Assembly: GCA_034620365.1 (NCBI GenBank)
Contig: JAQGEQ010000123.1
Location: forward strand, 248,001 to 312,000
From: Pegea sp. RAD2-039
Lineage: Eukaryota > Chordata > Thaliacea > Salpida > Salpidae
Length of the DNA stretch: 64,000 nucleotides
Direction of reading: 5' to 3'
Shown here: positions 40,871 to 52,578 of the stretch, piece by piece
Position numbering within the stretch: position 1 is the stretch's first letter
Layout of the letters: each line of letters opens with the position of its first letter
The notes under the pieces: model-generated
Databases searched by the model: none
Told to the model about the DNA's origin: nothing
The model's input: the letters and a program-made list of their open reading frames with translations, nothing else
Position numbers and translations under genes: made by a program

Positions 40871-42660
40871 AATTTGATTATCACAATATTGTAATATGAA
40901 GATATCCATTTTGTAATAACAATACAGTAGCTACGAGGTAAAAGCTAGAAACTTCGCTTTTATTTTTATGTTTGTTTTGTGACGTTTCAAAAGCCGTAAT
41001 AATGGATAAACCTATTTATACATTAAGTAAGTATATAAAAAGTAAGAATATCCCTTAAACATTACCCTAATTAGATTTTTTGTCATTAAGTATGCCAAAT
41101 AAAAATCAAGCAGAGTTTTAAAATTCTAAAAATTAAATGTTTTGAAAATTTTTAGAATTTTGTTTAAACTAAAAGAACTCTTATATTTAAGGGTTGCGAG
41201 GCAAAACACTTAAGTTTTTCCCATCTCTTTTAATATTTTTATTATTTATACGAAAAAATAAAAACAAAATTTGTGCATCATTAACATTGTTATTTGTTTG
41301 TTTTATTTGCCGAAAATAAACATATAGAACTAATTACGTGACTATTTATTATTTTACTACTTATTTCAGGGTTAAAGTTTTGATAAAAAATTACTTTTTT
41401 TGTTCACAGTTAGTTGGGCCAAATTCAAAACAATTAATACTTCAAAAAATATGTTTATTTGTTAAGTTTGTTAAGTTTATAACTGAATTAGTTTTAAATT
41501 AAAGTTTTATCAGCAATCTAGTTTTAACATAATTAATATGATTTATGAAAAGGGTGTCTATTGTGCGCTGTTGTTTAAATTTATGGTTTCAATTTTACAA
41601 ATAACAAACATTGAAAACCAATTACTGTTAAAAACATGAATTTGCTAAACATTTTCGAAAATACTCATTATTAGTTTATAAAGAAAATTAGAATTTAGTT
41701 TTAGCATCTTTTTAAAAAAAGTAAAGTATATTTTCTTTCTAGAAAAATCTATAGAGATATTTTTTATCAATAGATGAACATTGGTTTTTTATTTAGTTAT
41801 TAGAAAATGAGAAACTGAGACATTTTTTGAAAGCTTTGAAAATAAAACATGATTTCTTGGATAAAAATAGAATGAAATCTATGCTACTTGTCTACTGACG
41901 TCATTAATTTTAAAATAAATAACGATTCCAACATATACAACGATTCTAACATCTGCTCTTGATGTTTTAATTTTGTGCAAATCATAAAAACTTCCTTTTT
42001 GTAATTTGTTACAGATCTTAATATTTTTTAGATTCCCTTTTCTTAGATTTTTGCTACTTTTAAATTAAATAGGTCAAAAGATTCGTTTTAAACACAATAG
42101 TTCTTAATTCTAACTTTATAAAGTAAACAACCATTCACATGATTAGATAGTATTCTGGGTGAATCAAAGATCATGACAGCTTATGTGGACTACAAGTCAA
42201 GTGAATGGCAAGTCAAGTTAAAAAGAAACTTTTTGTGATTGAAGTTTTAAATGTCCACATTCATAGTTTGAAGAAAGTTTTTAGTAATAAAATAATGGAT
42301 TAAAAAACTAGCTATTTACCATTTCGCAACTATTTCACCAGATGCCCAGAAAATAAGATACATCTGTTGTTAAGCTTTCATAGCCATGTTCATGAAGTTC
42401 TCCAATTCTATTTGTTTGATGATATGACGTTTCTCGATGCCTTTTAACGTTTGCTTCGTCTGCTGCATATCCATGACGTCATTAGATCGGTGATGACATC
42501 TATAGGACTAAAGAATTTTGCATCTATCACAACCGCAGAAGTTAGTTAGTGATCTGCTCTTGATATTCTCCAATAAGTCTTTTAACACCAACTTGTTTAC
42601 TGCTGATCTAACTTCCGCTGGATGGCGATAAGATTCAATGCTCTATCAAATATAATAATA

Positions 42661-42852
42661 TCAACAACTAATCATCATCATGATGGAGTTAGTAACATAC
42701 AATCATTAAATGTAATCATCAACATCCGATCCTCACCATCCGATGATCAACATCATCAATATTAGATAATCATCATCTAATGATCAACATCCGACCATCA
42801 ACACCCAATAATTAACCTCTGATTCAATCTCTGATCATCAACACCCGATCCC
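42661..42852 (+). repeat. ATCAACATCCG minisatellite, 38823 unit
   Basis: It shares 'gatcctcaccatccgatg' with L3, while its end ('aacacccgatcccttaaatt') matches L1, so it combines markers of both. Confidence 0.75.
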
Positions 42853-43022
42853 TTAAATTAAAACATAAATTTTGATAACTAAATAATGACCAATTATATA
42901 ATCTTTATTTTTCCAATCATGCTTTAGCTTTCATAACATTTGTTTTATCTTTAAACTTTTACAAATTAAACTCAAAACATTTCTATTAAAATCAAATTTA
43001 TTAAATTTAGTAATTTCATGGG

Positions 43023-43048
43023 ATTAAAATTTAATATTAAATTTTAAT
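43023..43048. repeat. Perfect 26-bp AT palindrome, 38823 unit
   Basis: It is identical to 4292-4317, with the 'catggg' left flank as in L2. Confidence 0.85.
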
Positions 43049-45261
43049 TTATTACTTAATAACTAAATTTATTAAGTTTAGCAATCTTTAAACTCCTGCC
43101 GACAATTTTTTGCTATTTCATAAAGTTTGAGTTTTATACAAGTCTTAAAACCAATATTGTAATAAAAAAATTTAGCTACTAGATAAAAATCAAAAATTTC
43201 TCTTACAATTCTAAGCTTGTTGTTATGATGTTTTATAAGCCGTAAGAATAAATAAAGCCTAAGGGTAAGTACACGAGCGTAAACATTACTTTAAACAAAT
43301 TTTTTGTATTTATATATGTCACCTTTCAAAGACAGTTGTAAAATTCTACAAAGTAAGTTATTGTTTACTATTTTTTTGGAGATTTCACTTAAAACTAAGA
43401 TAAATCTTATATTTTAAGAGTTGTGAAGAAAGGCACTTAAACCTATTCCATCTCTTAAATTTAAGTTATTTATGCATAACAATTAATAACAAATGTTCTA
43501 CATCATCAACATTTTCAATTTTTTGTTTTGTCGAAAAAGAATAAATATTTATCTTACTTTTATTGTCTGTATTTTGATTCAAGTTTACTTGATTGGAATT
43601 TAGACTTATCTTATTAACTCTACCAAACTTTCAAATTTGTTTTTATAATTTTTGATATTCATCATTTCCTAGTCATCTTAAAACTTTTTTATCTTTTTTA
43701 TCATTTCCTGATCTTTAAAATTTTCTGATCCTTAATATCAATTAGCTTCTATCAGCTGTTTATTTTAACCACAGTTTAATGTTTTCTAACAAGTTTTGGA
43801 CTTTCATCGTTTTGCGAAATTGTTTATTTTGTGACACTTTTTATTTGCCGCATATTGATGCGTGCTGCTTATTTTTTATCTAAAATCATTAAATTCAAAT
43901 TATATAGTAAGATAAACTTCTTTTAAGATGAAGTCTAGAATGTGACAAAAGTGACATTTGCGACTACAAATAAACTATCGAGACCCCTAGCGGATAATTT
44001 TAGTGATACAGATATTAAATTAAACTTTTTGTAGAAGTTACTTTTGCTGTGTTACAGATTATAAATCTGTTGATTACCAGGCAATAAAATGGAAATTCAG
44101 TTTCAAAATTGTTTCCGATGCTTTTAATAACTTTTATTGACAAAATAAATTATATTAATTGCTTACACAATTTCAAGTGTTTAGAAAATCTAAATCATTT
44201 TTAAGGTTTATCATAAAATGGTCATCACAGATTGTTTAATGGACTATATATTGAATACAACTATTGAAAACAAAAACAAAATAGAAGTAAATGATAATTA
44301 TTATTCCACATGAAGTTTTTACCATTTAGTTTTTTCATTTAGTGAGTACTTTATTGTAAACTTAATATAAAATATTAAATCTAAAGAACTTGAAAACTTT
44401 TTAAATTAATACAAAAGAAGAAATTAAAAATCATTTATTTCAATTTGTTTAGTTTTTATGAAAAATAATGTGAGTTTACAAATAAATTAAATTTGAAAAT
44501 AATATTTGTTTAAAGTTTGTTGAGTTAAATTCAAAACATTTAGTGCTTTAAAATAAGTTTTTTGCGAAGTTTTTTATAACTTGATAAATTTTAAGTTATA
44601 ATTTTTATCACAAATCTAATCTGAGTACAGTTTCTGCTAATAAAAATGATTTATTGGAAAGGCTGTCTGTTGAGCGCCATAGTTTAAACTTATGGTTGTA
44701 ACTTTGCGCTATCAAACATAGATAATCAAACAAATGTAAATATAAATTTGGAAAAAAAATATGAAATTATTCATCACTAGTTTAATATAAAACTTTAAAA
44801 GTTGATATTACTATCTTTTACAAACAGTAAAAGATAATTTCTTTCCAGGATAATTGTACCAAAATAATTTTTTTCTTCTTGGATAAACATTGGTTTTATA
44901 TTAAGTTATTAAAGAAATATTTACTGCGATATTGAAGAAATTAAAGAATTTTTTGAAAGCTTTGGAACTAAACATAATTTCTTGGATAAAAATAGTATCA
45001 AATTTCTACTACTTGCTTACTCACGTGACTTAATATAAAATGAAGAATGATTCCAACATTCCAACAGATAAAACTATTTTTAAATCTTTTCTTGATATTT
45101 TTTACTTCTCTAAAATCTTTAAACTTTTGTTTTTACCTATAGCTATTAATAATTGATGTTAATTAATTTTGGATTCCCTTTTCTTGATTTTTGTATTTTT
45201 AGAAACATTTCAGAAATTTTTCAAACATATTAGTTCTTAAATAAAACTAAATCTAAATGTA

Positions 45262-45350
45262 TAAATAAGACGACATGTGAATCAAAAATCATGTGCACGA
45301 CAGGTCACGTGAACTACAATTCAAGTTAACCTCAAGTCACGTAGACATTA
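45262..45350 (+). repeat. GACAAGTCACGTGAA minisatellite, diverged edge monomer
   Basis: Five consecutive repeats are readable, including 'caggtcacgtgaac' and 'caagtcacgtagac'. The cacgtg core is clearest here. Confidence 0.6.
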
Positions 45351-45827
45351 TTATAATTATATTTTCAACCAACTAACTAATTCATTTACGTCATCATAAG
45401 CTTTAGAAAAAAGAAGAAAGCTCCTATTATTCAACCATTATCACAATATCCATGAACATTTCATGAGATTCCCGGGGTTATTTGTTTGTTATTATCTTCG
45501 TGACGTATTTCGATATCATTCAGTTTGCCTGGTTTACTGCGTATCCATAGTGATTTACATTAATAAATCAGCGATGACGTCATCATAACTACAACATTTG
45601 GCAGTTAACACCTCGGGTAAATAAAACTGTTGGGCTGTCCTTGCTGTTTTCTAATATACCTTTTGTGTCCTCATCACCAACTTGCTTACTGGTGATCTCT
45701 AAAGGCCGTAGATTTGTCCTTTGTAGCTTTTGCTCTTGTCGCCTTGAATTGTTCTAATATGGTTGTACTCCATCATGGCACCAATAAACTTGCGCGGTAG
45801 TATTCAAGGCATAGCTCAATATTGACA

Positions 45828-45985
45828 ACTAATCTTCAACATCCAATCATAAACACCCAACCATAATATCTTCCAATGATGAAAAACCGATCATCAACAT
45901 CCAATTATCAGCATCTGATCCTTACTACTCGAATTAAATATCTTTAATGAAGAGCTAATCTTTAATATCTGATCATGAAATCAAA
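45828..45985 (+). repeat. ATCAACATCC minisatellite, diverged edge monomer
   Basis: This is the same type of repeat with more decay ('cttcaacatccaatcataaac', 'gatcatcaacatccaattatc'), so the minisatellite predates the L/S split. Confidence 0.65.
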
Positions 45986-46225
45986 CACAAAAAATCAAAT
46001 TATGATCAGTTATATATAGTTTTCAGTACTACCTATACTACTCCTCTAACAGTATTTTTAACTTAAAAATTTACTGATTTCAAAAACATTACTTCTAAAA
46101 TCAAACTTTTTAAACTCATAAGTTTTTCATTTTTGTTTAAGTTATTCCCTAAAAAGAAATTTGATAAGTTCATCAGCATTAAAAAATCTAAAGCATTATA
46201 ATTTTAAAATAAAAGACTGTTCAAG

Positions 46226-46312
46226 CTGTCTATTGTGGCGTAGAGGGTAAGGCGAGGCACGAGAAATCTGCTGAAATCCTAACGCCCGAGTTCGAACCCT
46301 GCCGGCGGCTTT
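46226..46312 (+). repeat. tRNA-like module in the diverged edge monomer
   Basis: This is the best-preserved module of the family: box A 'tggcgtagaggg' (46235-46246) and a near-consensus box B 'gagttcgaaccc' (46288-46299), followed by 'tgccggcggc' and a T-run that could act as a Pol III stop. The T-stem bases do not pair well, so a working tRNA is unlikely. A SINE-like or Pol III-derived origin is more likely. Confidence 0.55.
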
Positions 46313-47400
46313 TTTTAAATTTTAATTAATATAATAAGTTTTGAAAGAAAATTTATATTTCTTTTGACGTTTTGAAAGTCGGAAGAACGTAAACCTTGAA
46401 ATTAAGTAAATGTTGTAACTAATTACTCTAACCAGCATTTTGTTTTTTAGACATGTCACCAGTCAATGAGAGTTTTAGGATTCTAGAAAGTAAGTTCTTG
46501 TATTTTTTTTCATCTTGTAGTATTTTCTTTTTTGAATGAAACGATTAAAAGCAACCTTCGTACACCATTAACAATTTTGTTTATTTGTTTGTTTGTTTCG
46601 CCGTTCAAGAAGAAATATTTATCGTAATTTTTATGTCTGTGTTTTGAATTAACTTTTCTGTAATTAATCACAGAATTATTTAAGTAACTCTACCAAATTC
46701 TGAGGTTTAATTTGATAATTTCTGATATTCATCACCTCCAGGTCTTAATACTTATTTCTTTTTTGTATCATTTCTTTATTCTCATGATTTTTTGATCTTA
46801 ATCATCAATTAGCTTCTTTCAGCTGTTTTTTTTCCGTCACGGATCAATGTTTACTAACAAGTGTTTGATTTTCATTGGTTTGTTATTGTCATCATTTGCC
46901 ACTTATTATTGCTTATTATTATTTTATAAAAATTTGTTTATCACAGACTGTTTAGTAAACATCAATTTTGATCTAACAAATGAAAATAAAAGTAAATCGC
47001 AGTTATTGAATAAGAAAAGCAACATAATTTCCTACTTTTTTTATAAAGTAAGTATCTTAATTAATATTCAAAAACAAGTAGTTTAAGAAATCTAAAGAAC
47101 TTGAAAATTTATCAAACTTAAAAAACATGATTTTAATAACATTGGAAATTTCATTTATTTTTTTCTGAAAATAATGAAAAATTATAATACATTACAAAAT
47201 ATTATTACAACATAATATTATTTAACAATACTTTTGCTGTTTGACTTAAACTTTTGTTTAAAAATCACTTTATTTGTTTGCAGTTGGTAGAGACAAACTC
47301 AAAACAATTGATACTTTAAAATAAATTTAGATTTTATTTGGTTGTAATAAGCTTAGCAAATAAATTATAATTTTTATCAGAAGTTGAATCTGAGTACAGT

Positions 47401-47812
47401 GTCTGCTGGTAGATATTATTTATTAAGAAGGCTATCTGATGAAAGTTGTAACAATCTGTTGCAAGGCTTAATTTTATTTTTGTAATTTTTTATCAAACAT
47501 TGATAATCAAATAAATATTTCACAAAGAGAGTTGGTAATAATTTTAGAAAAGAAATAAAATTTTCTTAATGTAGAAGTTTAAACTTTGAGTAAGTGTCAT
47601 TTTCAAAGTATTAAAAGATAATTTTTGAGGAAAGTTGAACAGAAAGATTTTTTTTCAATAGATAAACATAAATCTTATATTTAGTAAGTAGAAAAACATT
47701 TACTGAAATTTTTATAAACTGCGACATTTTTTGAAAGCTTTGGAATTAAAACATAATTTCTTGGATAAAAATAGAATCAAATCTATGCTACTTGTTTACT
47801 GACGTCGATTAT
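47401..47812. repeat. Partial terminal monomer at the array edge
   Basis: After a second 'gagtacagtgtctgct' junction a new monomer starts ('atttattaagaaggctatctgatg', compare L1 2838-2870). It keeps recognisable homology only up to 'gctacttgtttactgacgtc' near 47790-47806 (L1 3178-3198). Beyond that, alignment with L is lost apart from short motifs, so the recognisable array ends here. Confidence 0.65.
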
Positions 47813-50119
47813 TATAATATAAGTACCCACAACTATATTGATACTACCAGAATTAGTTTTTGTTACAGCAGTATAACCAGCTAATCTAATGTTTGATCAA
47901 AATTAGATTGACTATGTTTATTAGAAAAGAATGATTTAAAAAGATTTTGTAAACATAGAATAATTTAAACTGTTAATAAAGTTTAACTTTTATCTGACAG
48001 TTTGACTCCAGTCTTTTTTAGTTATAATTCAGTTGAGATAGCAGGTTACTGGAGTATAAGGCTCTCAAAGGTGCATAAAATTGAACCTTTGATGACACAA
48101 ATGTGTGTTATGGTTCAATAAAACAAATTTTGTTTTTAATTTAGAAAATATAAATCTTGTTTTTTCAACTCTTAACCTTATGTACCTCAATTTTTAGTCA
48201 GTATAGGAAAACAGAAATATTTTACGTTTTTCTTATGAAGGTTGTTTTCTAAATTATAGAGATTAAACTACAGCCTTTTGACCTATTTTTAATAAATTTT
48301 ACTTATATTCTTTGTGTTTATTTTTTTTTGTACTTGGTGAATTTCGTTAATTTTTTAGTTAATTTATTAAATTGATGTATGTTGCTGTATAATTATTTCA
48401 TTTTGGTTTCAAAACAGAGTATGCTAAATTAAGTTATGTCACAATTGTCCACGATTTCATAATTTTGTGCTTAATTTCTTTCAAGCTATAAAAGATTTTC
48501 ATTATTTTTTGTCGATATTATCCAAAAAACAAAAAGTTTTAGATTTGCCACTGGCTAATAATTGTATCGTTTCTAAGTTCCAATTTATCTTCTGATCGAA
48601 AGTCAAACAAACTTTTCTATATTTGGTTAGCCTTATATCTTTGGTATCTGTGTTTATAACTCTAAAATGTAAAATATAAACTAAATGTGACTCTTGTGCT
48701 AATATTTTAGTTAAATACTTTTAGAAGTATGTTATTAAACAATAAGGCAAGCTGTTAATCTTAAACTTGCAAAAATAAACTTTATTAAATATTTACAGTC
48801 TCTCATATACTTTGAAAAATTTATTGCTTTTAAGAATTTATCTGTTCTATTACGTCAAAACTAATCCTCTATTATTGGTATCATCTGCATCATCTTGTTA
48901 ATTTTGACACGGAAATTGTTAAGAAGAAGCAAATTTCAGTTATAGAAATTTTACAAATTTCAAATTTATGATAACTTATGTTAAGGAATCATTGAAAACA
49001 TAAAGTATATCTTCTTAATTTCTTCTTTTAGCTAACTGTTTATTGACGTCTTCATAATAATATAACTGAATTCAAATTATTTTTTTTTGTAAATAGTTGT
49101 ATTTCATTTATTCGATCAAGAATAATTTGAATTTAGAAAAATAATTTTGAGTTAAGAAATTTTGCATTACTTCACTTTGTTTTACTTAATCTTTGTTTGG
49201 TAATGTATATGTGCTGTAAAGCCCAAAGAAAAAATCGTCTGTTTGATTGAAAAGAGAAAGGCAACTGGCAGCTAAACTTAAGACGTTTAACACCATATAA
49301 GAAAGCAATTAAAAATAAACTTAAGGCAAATTAGAATTAGTGCTAGATATTGCTTTTCCTTTGAATACGTTAGTTTACCTTATGAATAATTTATTAAAAA
49401 GCTTTTGTTGTTTATTCGAATATTTTTTTTTATAAACGTTTGTTTTGACTCTCTAAAAATCAACTTGTTATTGGATGCTTTTTTTAGTTTATATTTTATT
49501 TGAATAGGTCTAAAATTCAAATAATAGTTCCTTATTCTGTTAAAAAAGTCCAAAATCATTTAGTTTTTAGAATGTGATGACGTAACTAAACAGATTTTAC
49601 CTTTTATTAATTATAATGCACATTTATTATTTGTAATAATAATTATAGCTTTAAGGTTAAAAACTGAACTTTATGCTTTTTTTCAAGTTTCTGCTTTTGA
49701 TGTCGTAATCTTATAAGAAAATTTGCCTAATAAATAAACATGTTTTTGTTTTCTTTTAAAGTTCACAAAAAATCAACTAAACTTTAATTTTGAAGGCAAT
49801 ATTCTTTAATGATTTTGAAGTATACTAATGTTCATTTAATAATACTTGTCTGATACGGTTTAAGATGAATCTTTGTAAATCTACTATTATTTTAATACTG
49901 TTGTTTAGATCGCAGGCGAGATAAATTCTAAACAAATAATTTTTATCAGATTAATAGTTAATAGCAAGTTCCTTATTTATAAAACGATAATCTATTTCTG
50001 TAGTTTAACTGATTTTTTTACTTCTGTAAATTTTCACACTTTAATGTTTAAAATTTACTATAAAAATTAACTCTCTCTAAAAAACGTTATATTTAGTACC
50101 TTCTATAACTTATTGTTGT
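47813..50119. other. Intergenic AT-rich DNA with possible degraded array fragments
   Basis: No exon is supported. Short resemblances to the array remain: 'gtttattgacgtcttcataat' near 49021 (compare L1 3187) and 'tctgcttttgatgtcgtaatct' near 49690 (compare L1 3247). They suggest very old monomers, but a formal alignment is needed. Confidence 0.4.
48065..48092. other. 8-bp perfect hairpin upstream of an AATAAA
   Basis: 'tcaaaggt' (48065-48072) pairs exactly with 'acctttga' (48085-48092) across a 12-base loop. An AATAAA lies at 48117-48122. It could be the 3' end of an unseen transcript, but no coding sequence leads into it. It is not a histone 3' hairpin. Confidence 0.3.
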
Positions 50120-50156
50120 TTCATATTTTGTAGATTTAGATTGACGTCAAATAACA
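50120..50156 (+). promoter_or_regulatory. 3' splice site and TGACGTCA palindrome just before the LRR gene start
   Basis: A pyrimidine-rich run ends in 'ttttgtag' with AG at 50132-50133, leaving a 23-nt leader before the ATG. The leader contains TGACGTCA (50142-50149), whose first three bases are also the in-frame stop that closes the reading frame upstream. The site could accept a 5'UTR intron or a spliced leader. Confidence 0.5.
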
Positions 50157-52578
50157 ATGATCAGAAGAGCTAATCAATACAGCCCTTTACGTAATATCTC
50201 AAACACTGATGTGATTTTCAGTGAAGCAATTTGCAGCCAGTTAAAATGGGAAGATTTCTTAAACTTTAACAGACTGCAAAGCCATGTAAGAAATAGCATC
50301 ATAATTTACATTCGCGCAAAAAATGCATTTTGCAATGATGTTCAAAAGGTAATTATTTTTTTGTGCAATTTTTATGTTTAGTCTCAAAACTAATTAGTTT
50401 CTTACATTCTACTTTTACAATTCTAATTAAAACTATTAATCAATCTAAATAACTTACAACTAACTATATGAAATCTTTTTTAAGGGTCATTTTACAAAAA
50501 AGACCTGGCATTTTGTCACCGCAAACTTTACCCAACTGGAAAACCTTACTCTAAAAAACTTGGAATGGTTGGAGGATCATCATTTAGAATATGTGGTATG
50601 TTTTTATTTTAACTAAAATTTACATATAAAAATTATGTTCAAAATTTTAGATCTACTCTCAGACATTGAAGTCTTTCGAAGTAATTGATTGTGTCTACAT
50701 AACTGGAAGTTTCATATCATCAGTCGCTAGGTACTGTCCAAATCTATCTGAGCTTAGTTTGAATGGATGTAGCGCTATTACGACTTCTGGCCTTTGCAAA
50801 ATCTCAAGACTCAGAAATCTTCGAAAGCTTTCTCTTTCTGGTGCGATTCATTTGACTGACAATACTCTTACAAGAATCATTGCTTCAAACCGAAACTTGG
50901 AATGTTTAAAACTTCGTGAATGTCCTAATCTAACTGATGCATCCCTTGAAGTTATAGCGTTATTTTGTCCAAAGTTGAAACATTTGGAACTCTCACATAA
51001 CAGAAACTATAGCGATTTTCAGTTGAGTAAAACCCTGGAAAATCATCATTCCCTAACATGCTTGGCAGCTGTTAAGATTGACAATATGGATATCCTATCA
51101 TTGAACAAACTTGCTGATCTTCAATTTCTAAAAAGAATTGAGATCTCTGTCCACCATTCAATTACACCTGGCTGGTTATATGAAATCTTGTCTAACTGTG
51201 AAGTTCTGACTACAGTAAGAATAAGTGGATTCAAAGGGATTGTTTCGCGTCTAGATATGCAACAATTCGCCAGGCTCCAACCCCAAGTTACTCGAATTAC
51301 ATTAAGATCCGTTAAGAACTTATTCGATTCCGACATAGGGCAGTTTACTGCTACTAGGGGTCTAAAGGAGCTTTTCCTTGAGTCAAACAATGGTGAAGAT
51401 GAAATATACGATAAGAACTTCATCAAACGTTTGGCTCTAAACAGCCCTAATCTGGCTCGACTTCATTACATAAATAACGAAGTTGAAATAGATGAAGGAA
51501 TCGAATTGTTAGCGGAAAACTGTAAACGACTTGAAAGCCTGCACATAGACAACTTTCATTTTACTGGAAAATATCTGAACTGTCTGTTGGAAAACAATGC
51601 TCTGAAGGACTTGAGTTTGACTTCTTATTGTCTTTCTAACCTGAGCTTACTTAGTATTCCATCTCAACCGTTAAATCTTGTTTCTCTGGAAATCAATGAG
51701 TTACAAAGAATCAAAAGCAAGACATTGGTATCTCTTTTGAAGAAGACCCCGCTGTTACAATCGTTGAAGTTATCTTCAGTTATCGACAACTTTGAAGATT
51801 GTGGTGTTGATAACGAAGTATTGGTTACAATCAAGCAACATTGCCCTGATTTGACTTCTTTAAACATTAACAAGATAAAAGATGTTTCACTTGATGGACT
51901 AATGGTCATGTTTGAGAAAAGGCTTACTAAAGTTTGGCTTTATCAATGCTGGTTTGATGCTTTTGTAAGTAAAAGTTTCTTTTTAAATATTGGAAATAAG
52001 AATAACAAAAATATTTAAAGATTTCTTAAAATAAATTAAAGATTTATGAATCCATAATATGTTTCTAAGGATTTTTTATAACAATCTTTACTTTGATTTT
52101 TATAGGTCAAATACAAAAAGTCCCCAATCTACTTGCTTTTGCATTGTGAGGAGCTAGTCTTCTGCTATTACTCCAATGATTTACCCCAGCACTTTAAACG
52201 AATGTTGAAAAAAACCTTTTCAACACTTCGATATAAACTGCGCAAATGTAAGATACATGTTCATCCAGGTATAACTGACTTGATGCTAAAAGTCCTGAGA
52301 AAATGTCATCATTTGGAACAGCTACAAGTCGGCTATCAACTCTACTCAAATCCTACTAGCTTCATGTAAATTGAATTTGTTGCGTTTATTTGTTACAAGT
52401 ATATTTTTATCTATCATTTACTTTCCTTTTTAGAAAGTTGACCAAGGAATGCAGGAAACTTCGCATACTACAGATTGGTACCTGCCCAGATGTTTCAATG
52501 GAATTGGTTCGTTCTTGTCTACCTAATTGCTACATCGATAAGTCAAGCGAATTCGATTTGTGGACTGAGAATCTCTAA
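50157..52578 (+). CDS. F-box-like leucine-rich-repeat protein, five exons, 673 aa
   Basis: Exons join without frame loss at 50157-50348, 50485-50595, 50651-51964, 52106-52365 and 52434-52578; all introns are GT-AG and 55-141 nt long, the first three in phase 0 and the last in phase 2. Residues about 19-50 (VIFSEAICSQLKWEDFLNF) resemble a degenerate F-box. From about residue 70 to the C-terminus run many cysteine-containing LRRs of the FBXL/AMN1 type, for example CPNLSELSLNGC near 130 and CPDLTSLNINKI near 490, with about 26 residues per repeat. Proteins of this family usually hold substrates for SCF ubiquitin ligases through the LRR arc; the partner here is unknown. The start is the first ATG after an in-frame stop at 50142. 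No premature stop or frameshift is seen. The repeats are uneven, so orthology to a named FBXL cannot be given. No clear AATAAA lies close downstream; one occurs near 53267. Confidence 0.88.

Larger units (their letters stand above)
38823..44632. repeat. Truncated recombinant unit (S-like start, then L; monomers 1-2 only)
   Basis: The first 400-700 bp carry S markers: 'taatcaaagattttttc' near 38948 and the deleted 130-bp segment at 39225-39235. By about 39570 it carries L markers ('aaacttatttagattcccaa') and follows L to the equivalent of L1 position about 5942. At 44632 it leaves L inside 'gagtacagtt' and runs into a strongly diverged monomer. Monomer 3 of the L type is missing. This is the last high-identity unit, so it marks the right edge of the homogenised array. 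Confidence 0.88.
44633..47400. repeat. Strongly diverged array monomer (decayed edge copy)
   Basis: This 2.77-kb segment aligns in patches with monomers 1-3 of the L unit in the same order and orientation. Landmarks are 'tttttgaaagctttgg' plus 'tttcttggataaaaatag' (44950-44995; L1 3120-3165), 'gatgacgtcatcataactac' (45574; compare L1 1790 and 3770), an ATCAAC-type minisatellite, a tRNA-like module (46226-46312), 'tgtcaccagtcaatgag' (46454; L1 4588) and 'caaactcaaaacaattgatac' (47294; L1 2720). It starts and ends with the same junction motif 'ctgagtacagt(t/g)tctgct', which defines a natural monomer boundary. Near 45690-45805 it carries about 120 bp not seen in the L monomers. Confidence 0.75.

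Noticed and set aside
1..44632. CRISPR array or rDNA cluster
   Set aside because: The units are kilobases long without spacer structure, and no rRNA-like conserved, GC-rich sequence is present.
46226..46312. A functional tRNA gene
   Set aside because: Boxes A and B are good, but T-stem and acceptor-stem bases do not pair, so a cloverleaf is not formed.
46847..47086. 79-codon frame starting with a hydrophobic, signal-peptide-like stretch
   Set aside because: The matching ATG region in the L units (near 5090) gives a different and shorter peptide after the first five residues, so there is no conservation of protein.
51121..51426. Minus-strand frames inside the LRR gene (also 51664-51909)
   Set aside because: They are shadows of the long exon on the plus strand.
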